Source: Halorarius halobius
Lineage (GTDB): Archaea; Halobacteriota; Halobacteria; Halobacteriales; Haloarculaceae
Direction of reading: 5' to 3'
Assembly (NCBI RefSeq): GCF_024298865.1
Contig: NZ_CP101161.1
Location: 2,873,227 to 2,937,226, forward strand
Length of the DNA stretch: 64,000 bases
The position numbers and the translations under genes were made by a program. Numbering within the stretch: the stretch's first letter is position 1; each line of letters opens with the position of its first letter. Of the stretch, positions 51,764 through 60,593 are shown piece after piece. The notes under the pieces were generated by a model, which had not been told where the DNA came from, ran no database searches, and saw only the letters and a program-made list of their open reading frames with translations.

Positions 51764-52656
51764 CCTGGATTATCATGGTCATGCTACTTACGGCGACGGT
51801 TGCGGTCCCGGTCCCGGTCTCGAGCTCGACGTCCGCGGCGACGGCGTCGGAGTGCGACCAGTCGGTCCGACATGACGCGTTTCGGACGGACGAGGCGGTC
51901 GAGACCTTCAACTCGACCGGGAAGGTAGCGAGCCGGGTCCAGAATACGCTCGTCTCGGTCGAGGACGCGACCGGCTTCGTCCGGTTGCGAGCCGAAAACC
52001 CCAACGGGTATTGCGTCTCGTACGAGGTGACGATCGCGAGCGACGTCGTCTCTCCCGCGGACCTCGGGACGGTCTCGAGTAACTCGGAGGAGCATGACGC
52101 GCGCTGGCGGGCGGCTCAGAATCTCTCGAGCGGCGTGGTCTATACGCGAGTGACGTTCTCGCTCCCGGCTGGAGCCAACGCGACGTTTGCTCCGTCGTCG
52201 GTCCGCGTCGAGTCGCTCTCCTGGACGGGAGCGGCTCGTCGCGAGGGCTCGGGAGTCCTCTCCGGTATCTCGGACTGGTGGGGCTCGGACAAACTCGAGA
52301 AAAAGACGTACGAGATACGACCGACGCGAGACGCCTCGCGTATCACGGTCGACCTCGAGAACGACGGGCAACGCGTCGAGGAGTGGCAGGCGAGTTACAC
52401 GGTCGACGGTGAGACTCGCGAGGTCACTCAGGACGCGAGCGAGCCGGTGTACTACACGGAGAGCGCGGACTCGGTGACGTTTCACTTCTCGGACGAGGCT
52501 CGAGCCGGCGACGGTCAGGTCACGTTTACCGCGGACCCGAATCCGCTCGACAAGGCGAGGTACTCCGCGGAGCGGTACATCGGCGGGATAACCCGCGGTG
52601 TCGACATATTCGAGGAGCTCCCTTTCACGGTCGACGGAGGTGAGGCGGTCGCATGA
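51748..52656 (+). CDS. Secreted protein, 302 residues
   Basis: A Sec signal (METRLTWIIMVMLLTATVAV) precedes a mature beta-rich chain with two Cys (SECDQS and GYCVSYEV). Repeated Ig-like strand patterns occur, such as ARWRAAQNLSSGVVYTRVTF and VEEWQASYTVDGETREVT. The C-terminal YIGGITRGVDIFEELPF looks amphipathic. It overlaps the preceding gene by 16 bases and the following by 4. No family is recognised. Confidence 0.68.
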   Translation: METRLTWIIMVMLLTATVAVPVPVSSSTSAATASECDQSVRHDAFRTDEAVETFNSTGKVASRVQNTLVSVEDATGFVRLRAENPNGYCVSYEVTIASDVVSPADLGTVSSNSEEHDARWRAAQNLSSGVVYTRVTFSLPAGANATFAPSSVRVESLSWTGAARREGSGVLSGISDWWGSDKLEKKTYEIRPTRDASRITVDLENDGQRVEEWQASYTVDGETREVTQDASEPVYYTESADSVTFHFSDEARAGDGQVTFTADPNPLDKARYSAERYIGGITRGVDIFEELPFTVDGGEAVA

Positions 52657-52883
52657 CGAGCGCCTTTACATACGTTGTTTGGGGAGTCGCGTTACTCCTC
52701 CTCATCCCGGTCCTGTTGTCTCCCGCGGGTTGGGCTTTCGCGCTCGGTCTCGTCATACTCTGGCTCGCGGTGACGTACGGCGGTCGCGAGCTCCTCGACA
52801 TGGAGAAGAAACGTCGACAGGGAGAGCGCGGGAAAATGTACGAGGTCCGGTCGCGCCTCGAGCGCGAGGAGGGAGGACGGTGA
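52653..52883 (+). CDS. Small membrane protein with basic coiled-coil tail
   Basis: The protein has 76 residues. Two adjacent membrane segments (about residues 5-24 and 25-43) are followed by a charged helical tail (LLDMEKKRRQGERGKMYEVR) inside the cell. GGAGGTGA precedes the ATG. Overlaps of 4 bases on both sides suggest strict co-translation. Confidence 0.68.
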   Translation: MTSAFTYVVWGVALLLLIPVLLSPAGWAFALGLVILWLAVTYGGRELLDMEKKRRQGERGKMYEVRSRLEREEGGR

Positions 52884-53146
52884 GTACGGTCCTCGCGGTC
52901 CTCGCGATCGTCGGCGCTCTCCTGGCCGGCTGGTACGCGTATCGTCGTCTCGGCCAGGGACCGGCGGACGCGACGTACGACGCCGTCGGGTTTCTGAGCG
53001 CGACGTTCTGGATACTTGCTGGTGTATTCGCGATCGTTGGAGGCTTCGTTATCATCGGGATTGTAATCCTCCTGATAGCCTCGTACATCTGGCTGGCGAA
53101 GGGCGCGGCAACCAAGAAGCGGCTCCGTAAGCGAGTCGCGGAGTGA
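52880..53146 (+). CDS. Small three-segment membrane protein
   Basis: The protein has 88 residues with a GTG start overlapping the previous stop. Hydrophobic segments lie at about 3-20, 40-58 and 58-76, and the basic C-terminus is KGAATKKRLRKRVAE. The small size and extreme hydrophobicity suggest a pore- or membrane-shaping subunit, but nothing specific is seen. Confidence 0.68.
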   Translation: MSTVLAVLAIVGALLAGWYAYRRLGQGPADATYDAVGFLSATFWILAGVFAIVGGFVIIGIVILLIASYIWLAKGAATKKRLRKRVAE

Positions 53147-53523
53147 TTCTTACGATTCATGACACAACACAACACGGAAGCGGCGGAGTTTTCCAAAAGA
53201 GTTGGTACGAGGTTTGGAGAGGACTCTCCAAACGCGGGAGGTGGTCCCGTATGGTGAGGTCCGCGACCGGAGAGGTCGAGGGCGTCGGCGGCGGCGACTA
53301 CCAACGGATATACGTCCCGAGTCGCGTCGGTAACGACTCGACGTTTCCCTTCAATCCCGGCGACGGGTATCGTATCCAGGTAGTGACGACCCGATGTAAC
53401 CGAGACGTCGTCGTCCTGACGAGCGACGCGCTCGAGCTCGACCTGGAGGAGAGCGACGTCGTCCTCCAACGGTCGAGCAAGGAGGTCCAGACGAGCCTCG
53501 AGGAGGTCGACGCCGATGATTAA
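53143..53523 (+). CDS. Small soluble beta-rich protein
   Basis: The protein has 126 residues with a GTG start overlapping the previous stop (GTGA). It contains RIYVPSRVGNDSTFPFNPGD and RIQVVTTRCNRDVVVLTS, a pattern like SpoVT/AbrB- or beta-barrel-type small regulators, then an acidic C-terminal tail. A nucleic-acid or structural role is possible; no family is certain. Confidence 0.6.
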   Translation: MILTIHDTTQHGSGGVFQKSWYEVWRGLSKRGRWSRMVRSATGEVEGVGGGDYQRIYVPSRVGNDSTFPFNPGDGYRIQVVTTRCNRDVVVLTSDALELDLEESDVVLQRSSKEVQTSLEEVDADD

Positions 53524-54073
53524 CGAGAGCGAGGACGTCGGTGAGAAGGCGGAGATTCGACGCGAGCTCCGGCTCTATCGCGGGTACGTCGAGGACGACG
53601 ACCTCCGCTCGCGAATCACCGACTGGATTGACGAGTCGCATGAGTTGACGGAGGCGGACACCGCGGAGCGGTACGTCGAGCAACGCCTCAACGAGCTCCT
53701 CGAGGAGTATCCGATGTATCACTCGACGGCTCAGAAACGCGGAGAGGACGCGTTTCCTGACGAGTGCAAGGAGTGTCGACATTACGGCTCGAGTTGCCCC
53801 GTTCTCCTGGACCTCGTTGAGACGGACTGGCGGGAGCGTCGCCTCGAGGAGGCGGAGACGGAGCAAGAGGCGCGACGTATCTACCAGCAACAGGCTCGAG
53901 ACGTCGGGTGTACGCGAATCCCGGCGTACCTCAACGAGTACGAGAACGAGCATGAGGACTTTATGCGGGAGGGCCAGGCGCTCGTCTCGGAGGTCCTCGA
54001 CGCGATACACGTCGACCCGGCGGACGTCTCCGGTGAGGACGTCGAGGTCGCGACCGACGGAGGTGAGCGGTAA
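53516..54073 (+). CDS. Soluble Cys-containing helical protein
   Basis: The protein has 185 residues, strongly charged and mainly helical. A CKECRHYGSSCPVLLDLVE segment near residue 84 has three closely spaced Cys, and a fourth Cys follows in ARDVGCTRIP near residue 127. Four Cys could hold zinc or an Fe-S cluster. It is probably cytosolic. GGAGGT precedes the ATG, and the stop shares one base with the next start. Confidence 0.65.
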   Translation: MINESEDVGEKAEIRRELRLYRGYVEDDDLRSRITDWIDESHELTEADTAERYVEQRLNELLEEYPMYHSTAQKRGEDAFPDECKECRHYGSSCPVLLDLVETDWRERRLEEAETEQEARRIYQQQARDVGCTRIPAYLNEYENEHEDFMREGQALVSEVLDAIHVDPADVSGEDVEVATDGGER

Positions 54074-55086
54074 TGGCTGAGACGTCGCTCCTCCTCGAGG
54101 TCGGTCTCGGAGTCGCGGTCGTCGTCGCGATCGTCGGCGCGATACTCTGGCTGGCTCGCTCGGGCTACTTTGAGCCGGACTCGACCAACGAGCAATCGGC
54201 TGACGAGCGGGAGGACCTGGCGGCTCGAAACCAGGACTTCAACGTCCCGGTCCGGAAGCGGCTCAAAGCCTGGTCGACACCCATGAAGGTGTTTGTCGCC
54301 TCGCTCGTCCTCATGGCGCTCGGTGTCGCGATTGCGGCGTACCAGGTCATGAAAACCGGGAGTCCGGTCCAACAGTACGTTACTCGGGAGGTCCGGTACG
54401 CGCTCGTCGCGATCGTCGGGATTGCTGGCGGCGTGAAAATCAAATCCTACATGGACGACCAAATCGGACACCTCCTCGTCACGTACGAGCGAGCCGGTCG
54501 ACGCAATCTCGTTGAGAAAATCCCGTACGCGAAGGCGCGAGCGAGCGTCCGGGATGGAGCGGTCCGAGTCCCGGAGGTCGCGGACTCGAGGCTCCTGGGG
54601 TTGTTTTGGAAGTATCGGCAACGAGGTGAGGACCGACGGCTCCGAGCGGGAGAGAAACCGCTCTCGGACGTTATCACGCACCTCGTCCCGAGTCACGGCG
54701 ACGAGCTCGCGGACGGCTCGGGGTACATCATTACGACTCGAGAGAACGGCGACGAGGTCCTCTCGGGGGACTCGCTCTCGGACCTGACGTACGCGAGTCC
54801 CAACTCGCTCTCGGACGAGCGCGCGACGCAAATCCGGGAGCTCCAGAAACGACAGAAGGCGGAGTTGAAGGGTGTGAAAGCCACCAACGCGGAGCTCTAT
54901 ACACAAATCCGAAAAATGAGAAAGCAAATCAAGAACGACGAATATCGCGACAGACAAGAGCTCCTGGACGATTTCGACCGGTTCAGTCAACAGGTTAAGA
55001 GCTCGGTCGCTCACGTCCAGGAGTCGACGTCTCGGGACCGGAAGGACTCGAGAGAGAACGGTGAGAAGCCAGGGGTTGAGGCATGA
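54073..55086 (+). CDS. Polytopic membrane protein with cytosolic coiled coil
   Basis: The protein has 337 residues. Membrane helices lie at about 6-28, 72-92 and 107-123. The region 125-260 is soluble, with a beta-type block (SGYIITTRENGDEVLSGDSL), and 260-325 is a long charged coiled coil (RATQIRELQKRQKAELKG; RKMRKQIKNDEYRDRQEL). It is probably a scaffold on the inner face of the membrane complex. Confidence 0.7.
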   Translation: MAETSLLLEVGLGVAVVVAIVGAILWLARSGYFEPDSTNEQSADEREDLAARNQDFNVPVRKRLKAWSTPMKVFVASLVLMALGVAIAAYQVMKTGSPVQQYVTREVRYALVAIVGIAGGVKIKSYMDDQIGHLLVTYERAGRRNLVEKIPYAKARASVRDGAVRVPEVADSRLLGLFWKYRQRGEDRRLRAGEKPLSDVITHLVPSHGDELADGSGYIITTRENGDEVLSGDSLSDLTYASPNSLSDERATQIRELQKRQKAELKGVKATNAELYTQIRKMRKQIKNDEYRDRQELLDDFDRFSQQVKSSVAHVQESTSRDRKDSRENGEKPGVEA

Positions 55087-56399
55087 AACGAGGCGCGCTC
55101 GTATTCCTCTCGCTCCTGGTCCTCCTGAGCGCCGTCGCGTCGCCAGTCGCGGCGGCTGGACTCTCGACCAGTAACGACCTCGACGCGCTGAGCGAGCAAT
55201 CTGTGGCTTCTCAGAGCAACGCGACGGAGACACCGACACCGACGCCGGTCTCGACGTCCTCGAGCTCGAGTGAGCCACCAACGGACGGACGACCGTCGAC
55301 GGCGGAGGCGGTCCGAGTGCTCCCGGTCCAGTTTGAGCCAGAGTACCTCTCCGTCGAGACGGCGAAACAGGGAGAGCGGTACAACACGTCGGGACCTTTC
55401 GCAATCTTCTCGTTCTCGGAGCCGGTCGACCAGGTCGCGGTCCGGCAACCGAAAGCGACGGCGACGGTCCTCGAGGGAGGTCGCCAGGTCCGCGTCTCGT
55501 ACGATCCTGACGCGGCTCCAGTAGGGAGCCAGTCGCTCTATACGCTCGAGGTGTACTTTTCGGACGGCTCCAGTAAGACGCTCGAGTTGTACGCGGAGCG
55601 GACGAGCGTCGACGTCGGTTCGGCTGAAATGCGTAAGTACCGTCCGCTAATCCTCGACATACTGGACGACGCGGAGGACGCGGGGTACGACCGAGACCCG
55701 GAGGGAGCGGAGTCCCATTACACGGACGTCAAGGAGACGGCTCAACTCCTCAACTCCCTGTTTGTCGAGCAGGCTATCCGGCTCATGGGGTCGGTATTCG
55801 GTATCCTGGCGAATCCGCTCGGTATCGCGAGCATCCTCGCGATTGCGGCGATCGTCACGTACTGGATGCTCTCCCGCAACCGAGCCATGCTCGAGCTCCT
55901 CACCAACGACGCCGGTAAGTCCGCTCGGAAGCGACAAGAGCTCTGGATTAAGTGGAAACAGGCTCAACAGACGGCGGCTGAGGAGCCTCTCTCCGAGCTC
56001 AAGGGGGTCGGTGAAATGGGAGAGGTGTACTGGCGGGACGCGTTCGGCGTCGACACGGTCGCGGGTCTCGCGGAGCTATTCCGCCAGGGGTTCCCGGTCC
56101 GTCGAGACGGTGAGACGAAACACGTCGGCGGTGTCTCGGACCTGGACGTCGAGACGATTGACGCGAGTTGGCTCGAGGCGGTGTGTCGAGACCATCGGCT
56201 CCCGTCGGTCGAGATTGCTCTCTCGCATGGGAAACTCGCGCTCCGTCGCATGGTCGCGGAGTACGGGATGCAACACGTCTATGGTGAGACGCTCCAGGAC
56301 GTCCGCGAGTTGATTGACGAGTTGGACGAGAGCCGGGACATATCCCGGTACGCGGCTGAGGACATGGGAGGCGGAGCACCGGCTCCGGGTGACGACTAA
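55083..56399 (+). CDS. Envelope-spanning protein with cytosolic helix-hairpin-helix-like domain
   Basis: The protein has 438 residues. A signal peptide (1-24) leads into an outside domain (25-232) with a Thr/Pro/Ser-rich stretch near 46-68 and a beta-sandwich. A membrane helix follows at 233-268. Inside, residues 301-336 read LSELKGVGEMGEVYWRDAFG and then VDTVAGLAELF, the pattern of a helix-hairpin-helix nucleic-acid-binding motif. So an exported protein seems to carry a DNA-contacting domain on the cytosolic side, as expected of a DNA-transfer or packaging anchor. Confidence 0.7.
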   Translation: MKRGALVFLSLLVLLSAVASPVAAAGLSTSNDLDALSEQSVASQSNATETPTPTPVSTSSSSSEPPTDGRPSTAEAVRVLPVQFEPEYLSVETAKQGERYNTSGPFAIFSFSEPVDQVAVRQPKATATVLEGGRQVRVSYDPDAAPVGSQSLYTLEVYFSDGSSKTLELYAERTSVDVGSAEMRKYRPLILDILDDAEDAGYDRDPEGAESHYTDVKETAQLLNSLFVEQAIRLMGSVFGILANPLGIASILAIAAIVTYWMLSRNRAMLELLTNDAGKSARKRQELWIKWKQAQQTAAEEPLSELKGVGEMGEVYWRDAFGVDTVAGLAELFRQGFPVRRDGETKHVGGVSDLDVETIDASWLEAVCRDHRLPSVEIALSHGKLALRRMVAEYGMQHVYGETLQDVRELIDELDESRDISRYAAEDMGGGAPAPGDD

Positions 56400-58177
56400 T
56401 GACGGACGTCGGACTCCTCGAGCGGCTGAAGCGTCGAGTAATGGGTCCTCCGGAGCGACTCCCGCAACGAGTCCTCCTCCTGGTGGTCATGCTCGCGCTC
56501 TCGGTCGCGGTCGCGGGTGTTTACCTCGCGTCGACGCGCGGGCTCGAGACCGGCGGGTCGTCGCTCCCGGTCCTCCGTCCCGTGTTGGTCGTCGCGACGT
56601 CGACGGTGACATGGGTCGTCGGACTGATTTTCCTCCTCCGTCGGTTCTTGATATTCCGCGATCGTCGGTACGCTGAGCAGGCGGCGGACGTCGTCGGGTA
56701 CATGGTCAAGTCGGTCCGTCGACTGGCGTACGAGGCAAAGTCGCCGGACGGCTCGACGCGAGTCGTCGGGCTCTCGGGTGACGACCCGGAGGACATAGAG
56801 CGGCGAATCCTCGCGGCGCTGGACGGCGGTGAGGACGATCGTATCACTATCAACCCGGAGGCAATCGCGGACGGCGGACGGGACGTTGACCCGCTCGAGG
56901 AGGCGGAGGAGTCGGTCGACCCGACGCCGTCGCTCGCGAAACGGGTCGCGGGTCGGCTCCTCGCGATCGTCGTCGCGGTCGTCAAGCTCGCGCTGGTGGT
57001 CGGCGTCTCCGCGGGCGGGTATCACGTCGCGGTGACGTACGGACCGGCGCTCGGGCTCGGGATTCTAACGAAAGACCAACTCGAGCTCCTCCGGCAACCG
57101 CTCGCGTACGCGGTCGCGACGGGCGCGGTCGTCCTCGCGCTCCTGGTCGGACGCTGGCTCGCGAGACGTCTCTCTCGCGGCTCCGCTGGCGGGTCCGCTG
57201 GCGGGTCCGCTGGCGGACCGGACGCCGTCGCGGAGTCTCGCGACTCCTGGCGGGAGGACCTCAAGTTGATGAAACTCGACCTCGCGGCGACGTTGAGTTT
57301 CCGAGACCTCGGCTGGTATCTCGTCCTCCCGGCGGCAGTTACGGCGTTCGGGCTCCTCGTCATGGTCCAGTTTTGGGTCTCGTTCTGGTTCTATCCGGTA
57401 ATTGGAGCGGTCGCGCTCCTGGTTGGGACGCTCAACTATCTCCGAATAGGGTGGAAACGCTCCCGTCGCCTCGAGGCGCTCCGCCAGGACCGAGAGGGTA
57501 TCCAGTTTGCCGAGCTCGCGGTCCTGGTCAAGGCGGTCGAGGTCCCGGAGACGACGCTCTATTACGGGTGGCTCGGGGACGAGGAGCCGCGTCGGTACGT
57601 ACATGACGACAAACAGGAGTTTGCTCGACACGTTGCGGACCGAGCGTACGAGGTCCTCAACGGGCTCCAGGTCTCTCCATCGGTCATGGAGAAACAGGCT
57701 GAGGAGATTGAGAATATGCGTCCGGACCTCGCGGCGTTCCGGGACGCGGAGCTCCATCAAGTGCAAGAGCGACTCCTCGCGATCGTCGGAGAGCGGGAAA
57801 TGGTCCCGAAACCAAAGTTGATTGAGGACACCGTCGAGCACGACATGAGGCGTCGACGCGTCGGTCCTGGTCGGTCCGGCCAGGGACATGACCCGGACCT
57901 GGTCCGGTCGGCGTACCGGGACCTGGTCCCGGCGGCGCTGGTCGAGCAAGAGATTGACGTCTCTCGAGACGGCGACGGCTCGGAGACGGTGACGGCGGTT
58001 CGGCTCCGCTCGGACCCGCTCCCTCCGGAGTACGGGGAGGTCCGGGCTCAATTCGCGTCCGCGTTTCGGAATTACGCTCAATGGGACCCGATGTACGAGC
58101 TCCCGGACGTCTCGGACAAGCTCCAGGAGGACCCGATATACGTCGACTCGCTCGGGTATCGGGGTGAGACGGCGTGA
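56399..58177 (+). CDS. Large polytopic membrane protein with cytosolic C-domain
   Basis: The protein has 592 residues. About six membrane helices are predicted (near 24-44, 58-80, 185-210, 228-250, 304-322, 326-345), with a cytosolic loop at 85-180 and a soluble C-terminal domain (350-592) of mixed charge. A GSAGG repeat lies near residues 260-273. The pattern resembles the polytopic platform proteins of secretion machines, but no family is recognised. The ATPase gene follows 19 bases later. Confidence 0.72.
   Translation: MTDVGLLERLKRRVMGPPERLPQRVLLLVVMLALSVAVAGVYLASTRGLETGGSSLPVLRPVLVVATSTVTWVVGLIFLLRRFLIFRDRRYAEQAADVVGYMVKSVRRLAYEAKSPDGSTRVVGLSGDDPEDIERRILAALDGGEDDRITINPEAIADGGRDVDPLEEAEESVDPTPSLAKRVAGRLLAIVVAVVKLALVVGVSAGGYHVAVTYGPALGLGILTKDQLELLRQPLAYAVATGAVVLALLVGRWLARRLSRGSAGGSAGGSAGGPDAVAESRDSWREDLKLMKLDLAATLSFRDLGWYLVLPAAVTAFGLLVMVQFWVSFWFYPVIGAVALLVGTLNYLRIGWKRSRRLEALRQDREGIQFAELAVLVKAVEVPETTLYYGWLGDEEPRRYVHDDKQEFARHVADRAYEVLNGLQVSPSVMEKQAEEIENMRPDLAAFRDAELHQVQERLLAIVGEREMVPKPKLIEDTVEHDMRRRRVGPGRSGQGHDPDLVRSAYRDLVPAALVEQEIDVSRDGDGSETVTAVRLRSDPLPPEYGEVRAQFASAFRNYAQWDPMYELPDVSDKLQEDPIYVDSLGYRGETA
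57182..57216 (+). repeat. Three tandem 12-base repeats inside the polytopic gene
   Basis: The unit TCCGCTGGCGGG occurs three times head to tail (57,182, 57,194, 57,206; the last lacks its final G), coding for the SAGG repeat. Slippage could change linker length without shifting the frame. Confidence 0.85.
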
Positions 58178-58196
58178 TTGAAGAAATATCAGAATC

Positions 58197-60593
58197 ATGA
58201 GTGAAAACTACCAGGAGATACAACCGACGGACACGACCGACACGGACACGGCGATACGAAACAAGGTCGCGAAACACGTTCGGGAGGCGGCGTACGAAAG
58301 GCGTCGAGAGGCTCGAGCGCGGACGCGCGAGCTCATGAGCGAGGTCGAGGCGGCGCTCGCGGGTGAGACCGATCGGGAGCCGGTCGAGGTCCTGGACGAG
58401 CTCGCGCTCCAGGTCGAGGAGGACCCGCGGCTCGAGGAGGTCCTCGCTCCGACGCATGACGGGCTCGACACACGGGTCAAGGTCTCGTATCATCGGCTCC
58501 GTCAACTCCGCGAGCGGTGGCGGGAGGGAGACGACGTCGACGTCCCGGTTGTCGCGGAGTACCGGACGCTCGTCCAGGTGTCGGAGGCAATCGGGACGAT
58601 TTACGCGGCGTCGGACGGGACGCGGTACGCTCCGGTCCGGTTGGAGAAACTGGACGTCCGCGGCGCTCGCTCACCAGTCGAGGGAGAGCCGACGCCTATC
58701 GGTCGAGTCCGTATCGGCAAGAGCTCGACGGCGTCAATAGAGGACCGGACAACCGAGATACCGCATACGGACTGTGAGCATATCCTCGCGATTGCCAACC
58801 CTCGCGAGGGGAAGGACTCGCTAATCGCTCGTCTCTCGGGGAATTTGAAAGACGAGCATGGGTACAAGTGGGTCTCGCTCCATGACGACGGTCGGTTTGA
58901 GACCTCCATGATTGCGGTCCCGAACGACGAGGAGCCGATTCAACAGAGTCTCGAGGAGTTTAGCCAGACACCGAAGGGGTATCCGACGAAAGTGTACGTC
59001 CCGGCGGTCGGTCTCCCGGACGAGCTCCCGGCGAATCACGTCCCGTTTACGTTCGGGGTCGACTCGCTCTCGGTCGAGACGATCGCTCAACTTTCCGGAG
59101 TCAATCCGGAAGGCTCGACGGAGCGACGTATCAAACACGCGCTCGAGGAGGTCCGCGGTCCTGGCGGGAGCGGCTCGGTTGACGAGTTGATTCAACTCCT
59201 GGAGACGTACGCGGACGACACCTCCGCGGAGATTACGGTAACGGAGCTCCGGGACCAGGACGACCTCGAGGACAAGGAGAGCGAGGTCTCGAGCGCGACG
59301 CGTACGTACGAGCTCGGAGAGGACAAGGTCCTCCGGGAGTGTGCTCAGTCGTTGATGCTCCTCGCGAGCGAGGGACTCCTTTGCGACGCTGGCGCGGACA
59401 CCAACCTCGACATGGTCGACGTCCTCGAGGACCAGGAGCACGTCGCGACGCTCAATTGTAACTTTCTCCCGGACGGCGACGAGCACCTCAAATACCTGAT
59501 TGAGAATATCTGGCTTCGGCAAATCTACACGGCTCGGGACGCGAATCCGTGGCTCCCGCGAGTCGCGGTCGAGATTCGGGAGATAAAGGAGCTCGCGCCG
59601 TCGCGCCTCGAGCGGACGAAATACTCAACGATCGCAAAGGCAACCCGCCAGACGCTCTTTTTCCTGACGAGCCAGGGAGGGAGTCGTCGGGTCCTGTTGC
59701 TCGGGTCGACGCAATACCTGAGAGACGTCTATATGCCCATTAGAGGGAATATGCCTATCAAAATCCTCCTGAAAATGGGTGAGGAGAAGATTCGGACGCT
59801 CGAGTCCGCGGGATTCGCGTTCGACCAGGAGGCGCGACGGCAACTCCGTCAATTCCCGACGGGTTGGGGACTCCTGTTACTCCCGGACAAGAAGGTCTGG
59901 CCGATTAACTGGACCGGCGCTCGTTGCGGGCTCTCGCTCGGAGACCTCCCGTGGCTGGCTCGGTACGGGTTGGCTATGGGGTTCCGCGTCGAGCTCCGGG
60001 ACGTCGACGCGGAGGCGTGGGACGGCGGAGACGAGTACGTCGACCAGGAGGGACGGCTCCAGGAGGCTCCGCCGGCTCGCAACGAGTGGTATCTCCGCGT
60101 CGAGGACGTCGAGGCGATCGTCGGGGACGTCGACGGCGACCTGGACGAGGAGGTCCTCCTCGAGGTCCTGGAGGAGCGGCGGGAGTACGAGCTCGCTCAG
60201 GACCTCCGTCCGACGCCGGTCGCGGTCGCGGACCAGCAACGGCAATTGGACCTCGTCTCGACGGACGTCGCAAAGGAGAGGGAGGAAAACGCGCTCTATC
60301 AGAAACACGGAGTACACGGCGCGCTCCGCGAGTGGCTCTCCCGAGAGCGGTCGACGGTTGCGAAGTATGAACGAGTCCTCGACACGGTCCGAAACAAGGA
60401 GGTCTCGTCGTACTCAGACATGGCGACACTCTCCGGCGTCTCGAAACCAATGATTGCTCAGTACATGAGAAAGGACGAGAACGCGCTCAGGCCATGTCTC
60501 ACAAAAGAGGGCGAGTTGTACCACTTGACTCCCGTCGGTCGAGACGCGCTCGACAACATCAATTGGGACGCGGTGTTTCGAGAGCTCGACTAA
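58197..60593 (+). CDS. Divergent HerA/VirD4-like ATPase with C-terminal winged helix
   Basis: The protein has 798 residues. An N-terminal coiled-coil region (20-130) and a small beta domain precede a P-loop-like ILAIANPREGKDSLIARL near residue 201, where the classic GKS/T is replaced by GKDS. VAVEIREIKEL (about 460) stands at the Walker B place with Glu for the usual Asp, and LLLGSTQYLRD (about 502) resembles the HerA/VirD4 sensor STQ. The last 80 residues (YSDMATLSGVSKPMIAQYM; RPCLTKEGELYHLTPVGRDA) form a winged helix. It is probably the motor or coupling protein of the operon; ATP hydrolysis is uncertain. Confidence 0.7.
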   Translation: MSENYQEIQPTDTTDTDTAIRNKVAKHVREAAYERRREARARTRELMSEVEAALAGETDREPVEVLDELALQVEEDPRLEEVLAPTHDGLDTRVKVSYHRLRQLRERWREGDDVDVPVVAEYRTLVQVSEAIGTIYAASDGTRYAPVRLEKLDVRGARSPVEGEPTPIGRVRIGKSSTASIEDRTTEIPHTDCEHILAIANPREGKDSLIARLSGNLKDEHGYKWVSLHDDGRFETSMIAVPNDEEPIQQSLEEFSQTPKGYPTKVYVPAVGLPDELPANHVPFTFGVDSLSVETIAQLSGVNPEGSTERRIKHALEEVRGPGGSGSVDELIQLLETYADDTSAEITVTELRDQDDLEDKESEVSSATRTYELGEDKVLRECAQSLMLLASEGLLCDAGADTNLDMVDVLEDQEHVATLNCNFLPDGDEHLKYLIENIWLRQIYTARDANPWLPRVAVEIREIKELAPSRLERTKYSTIAKATRQTLFFLTSQGGSRRVLLLGSTQYLRDVYMPIRGNMPIKILLKMGEEKIRTLESAGFAFDQEARRQLRQFPTGWGLLLLPDKKVWPINWTGARCGLSLGDLPWLARYGLAMGFRVELRDVDAEAWDGGDEYVDQEGRLQEAPPARNEWYLRVEDVEAIVGDVDGDLDEEVLLEVLEERREYELAQDLRPTPVAVADQQRQLDLVSTDVAKEREENALYQKHGVHGALREWLSRERSTVAKYERVLDTVRNKEVSSYSDMATLSGVSKPMIAQYMRKDENALRPCLTKEGELYHLTPVGRDALDNINWDAVFRELD

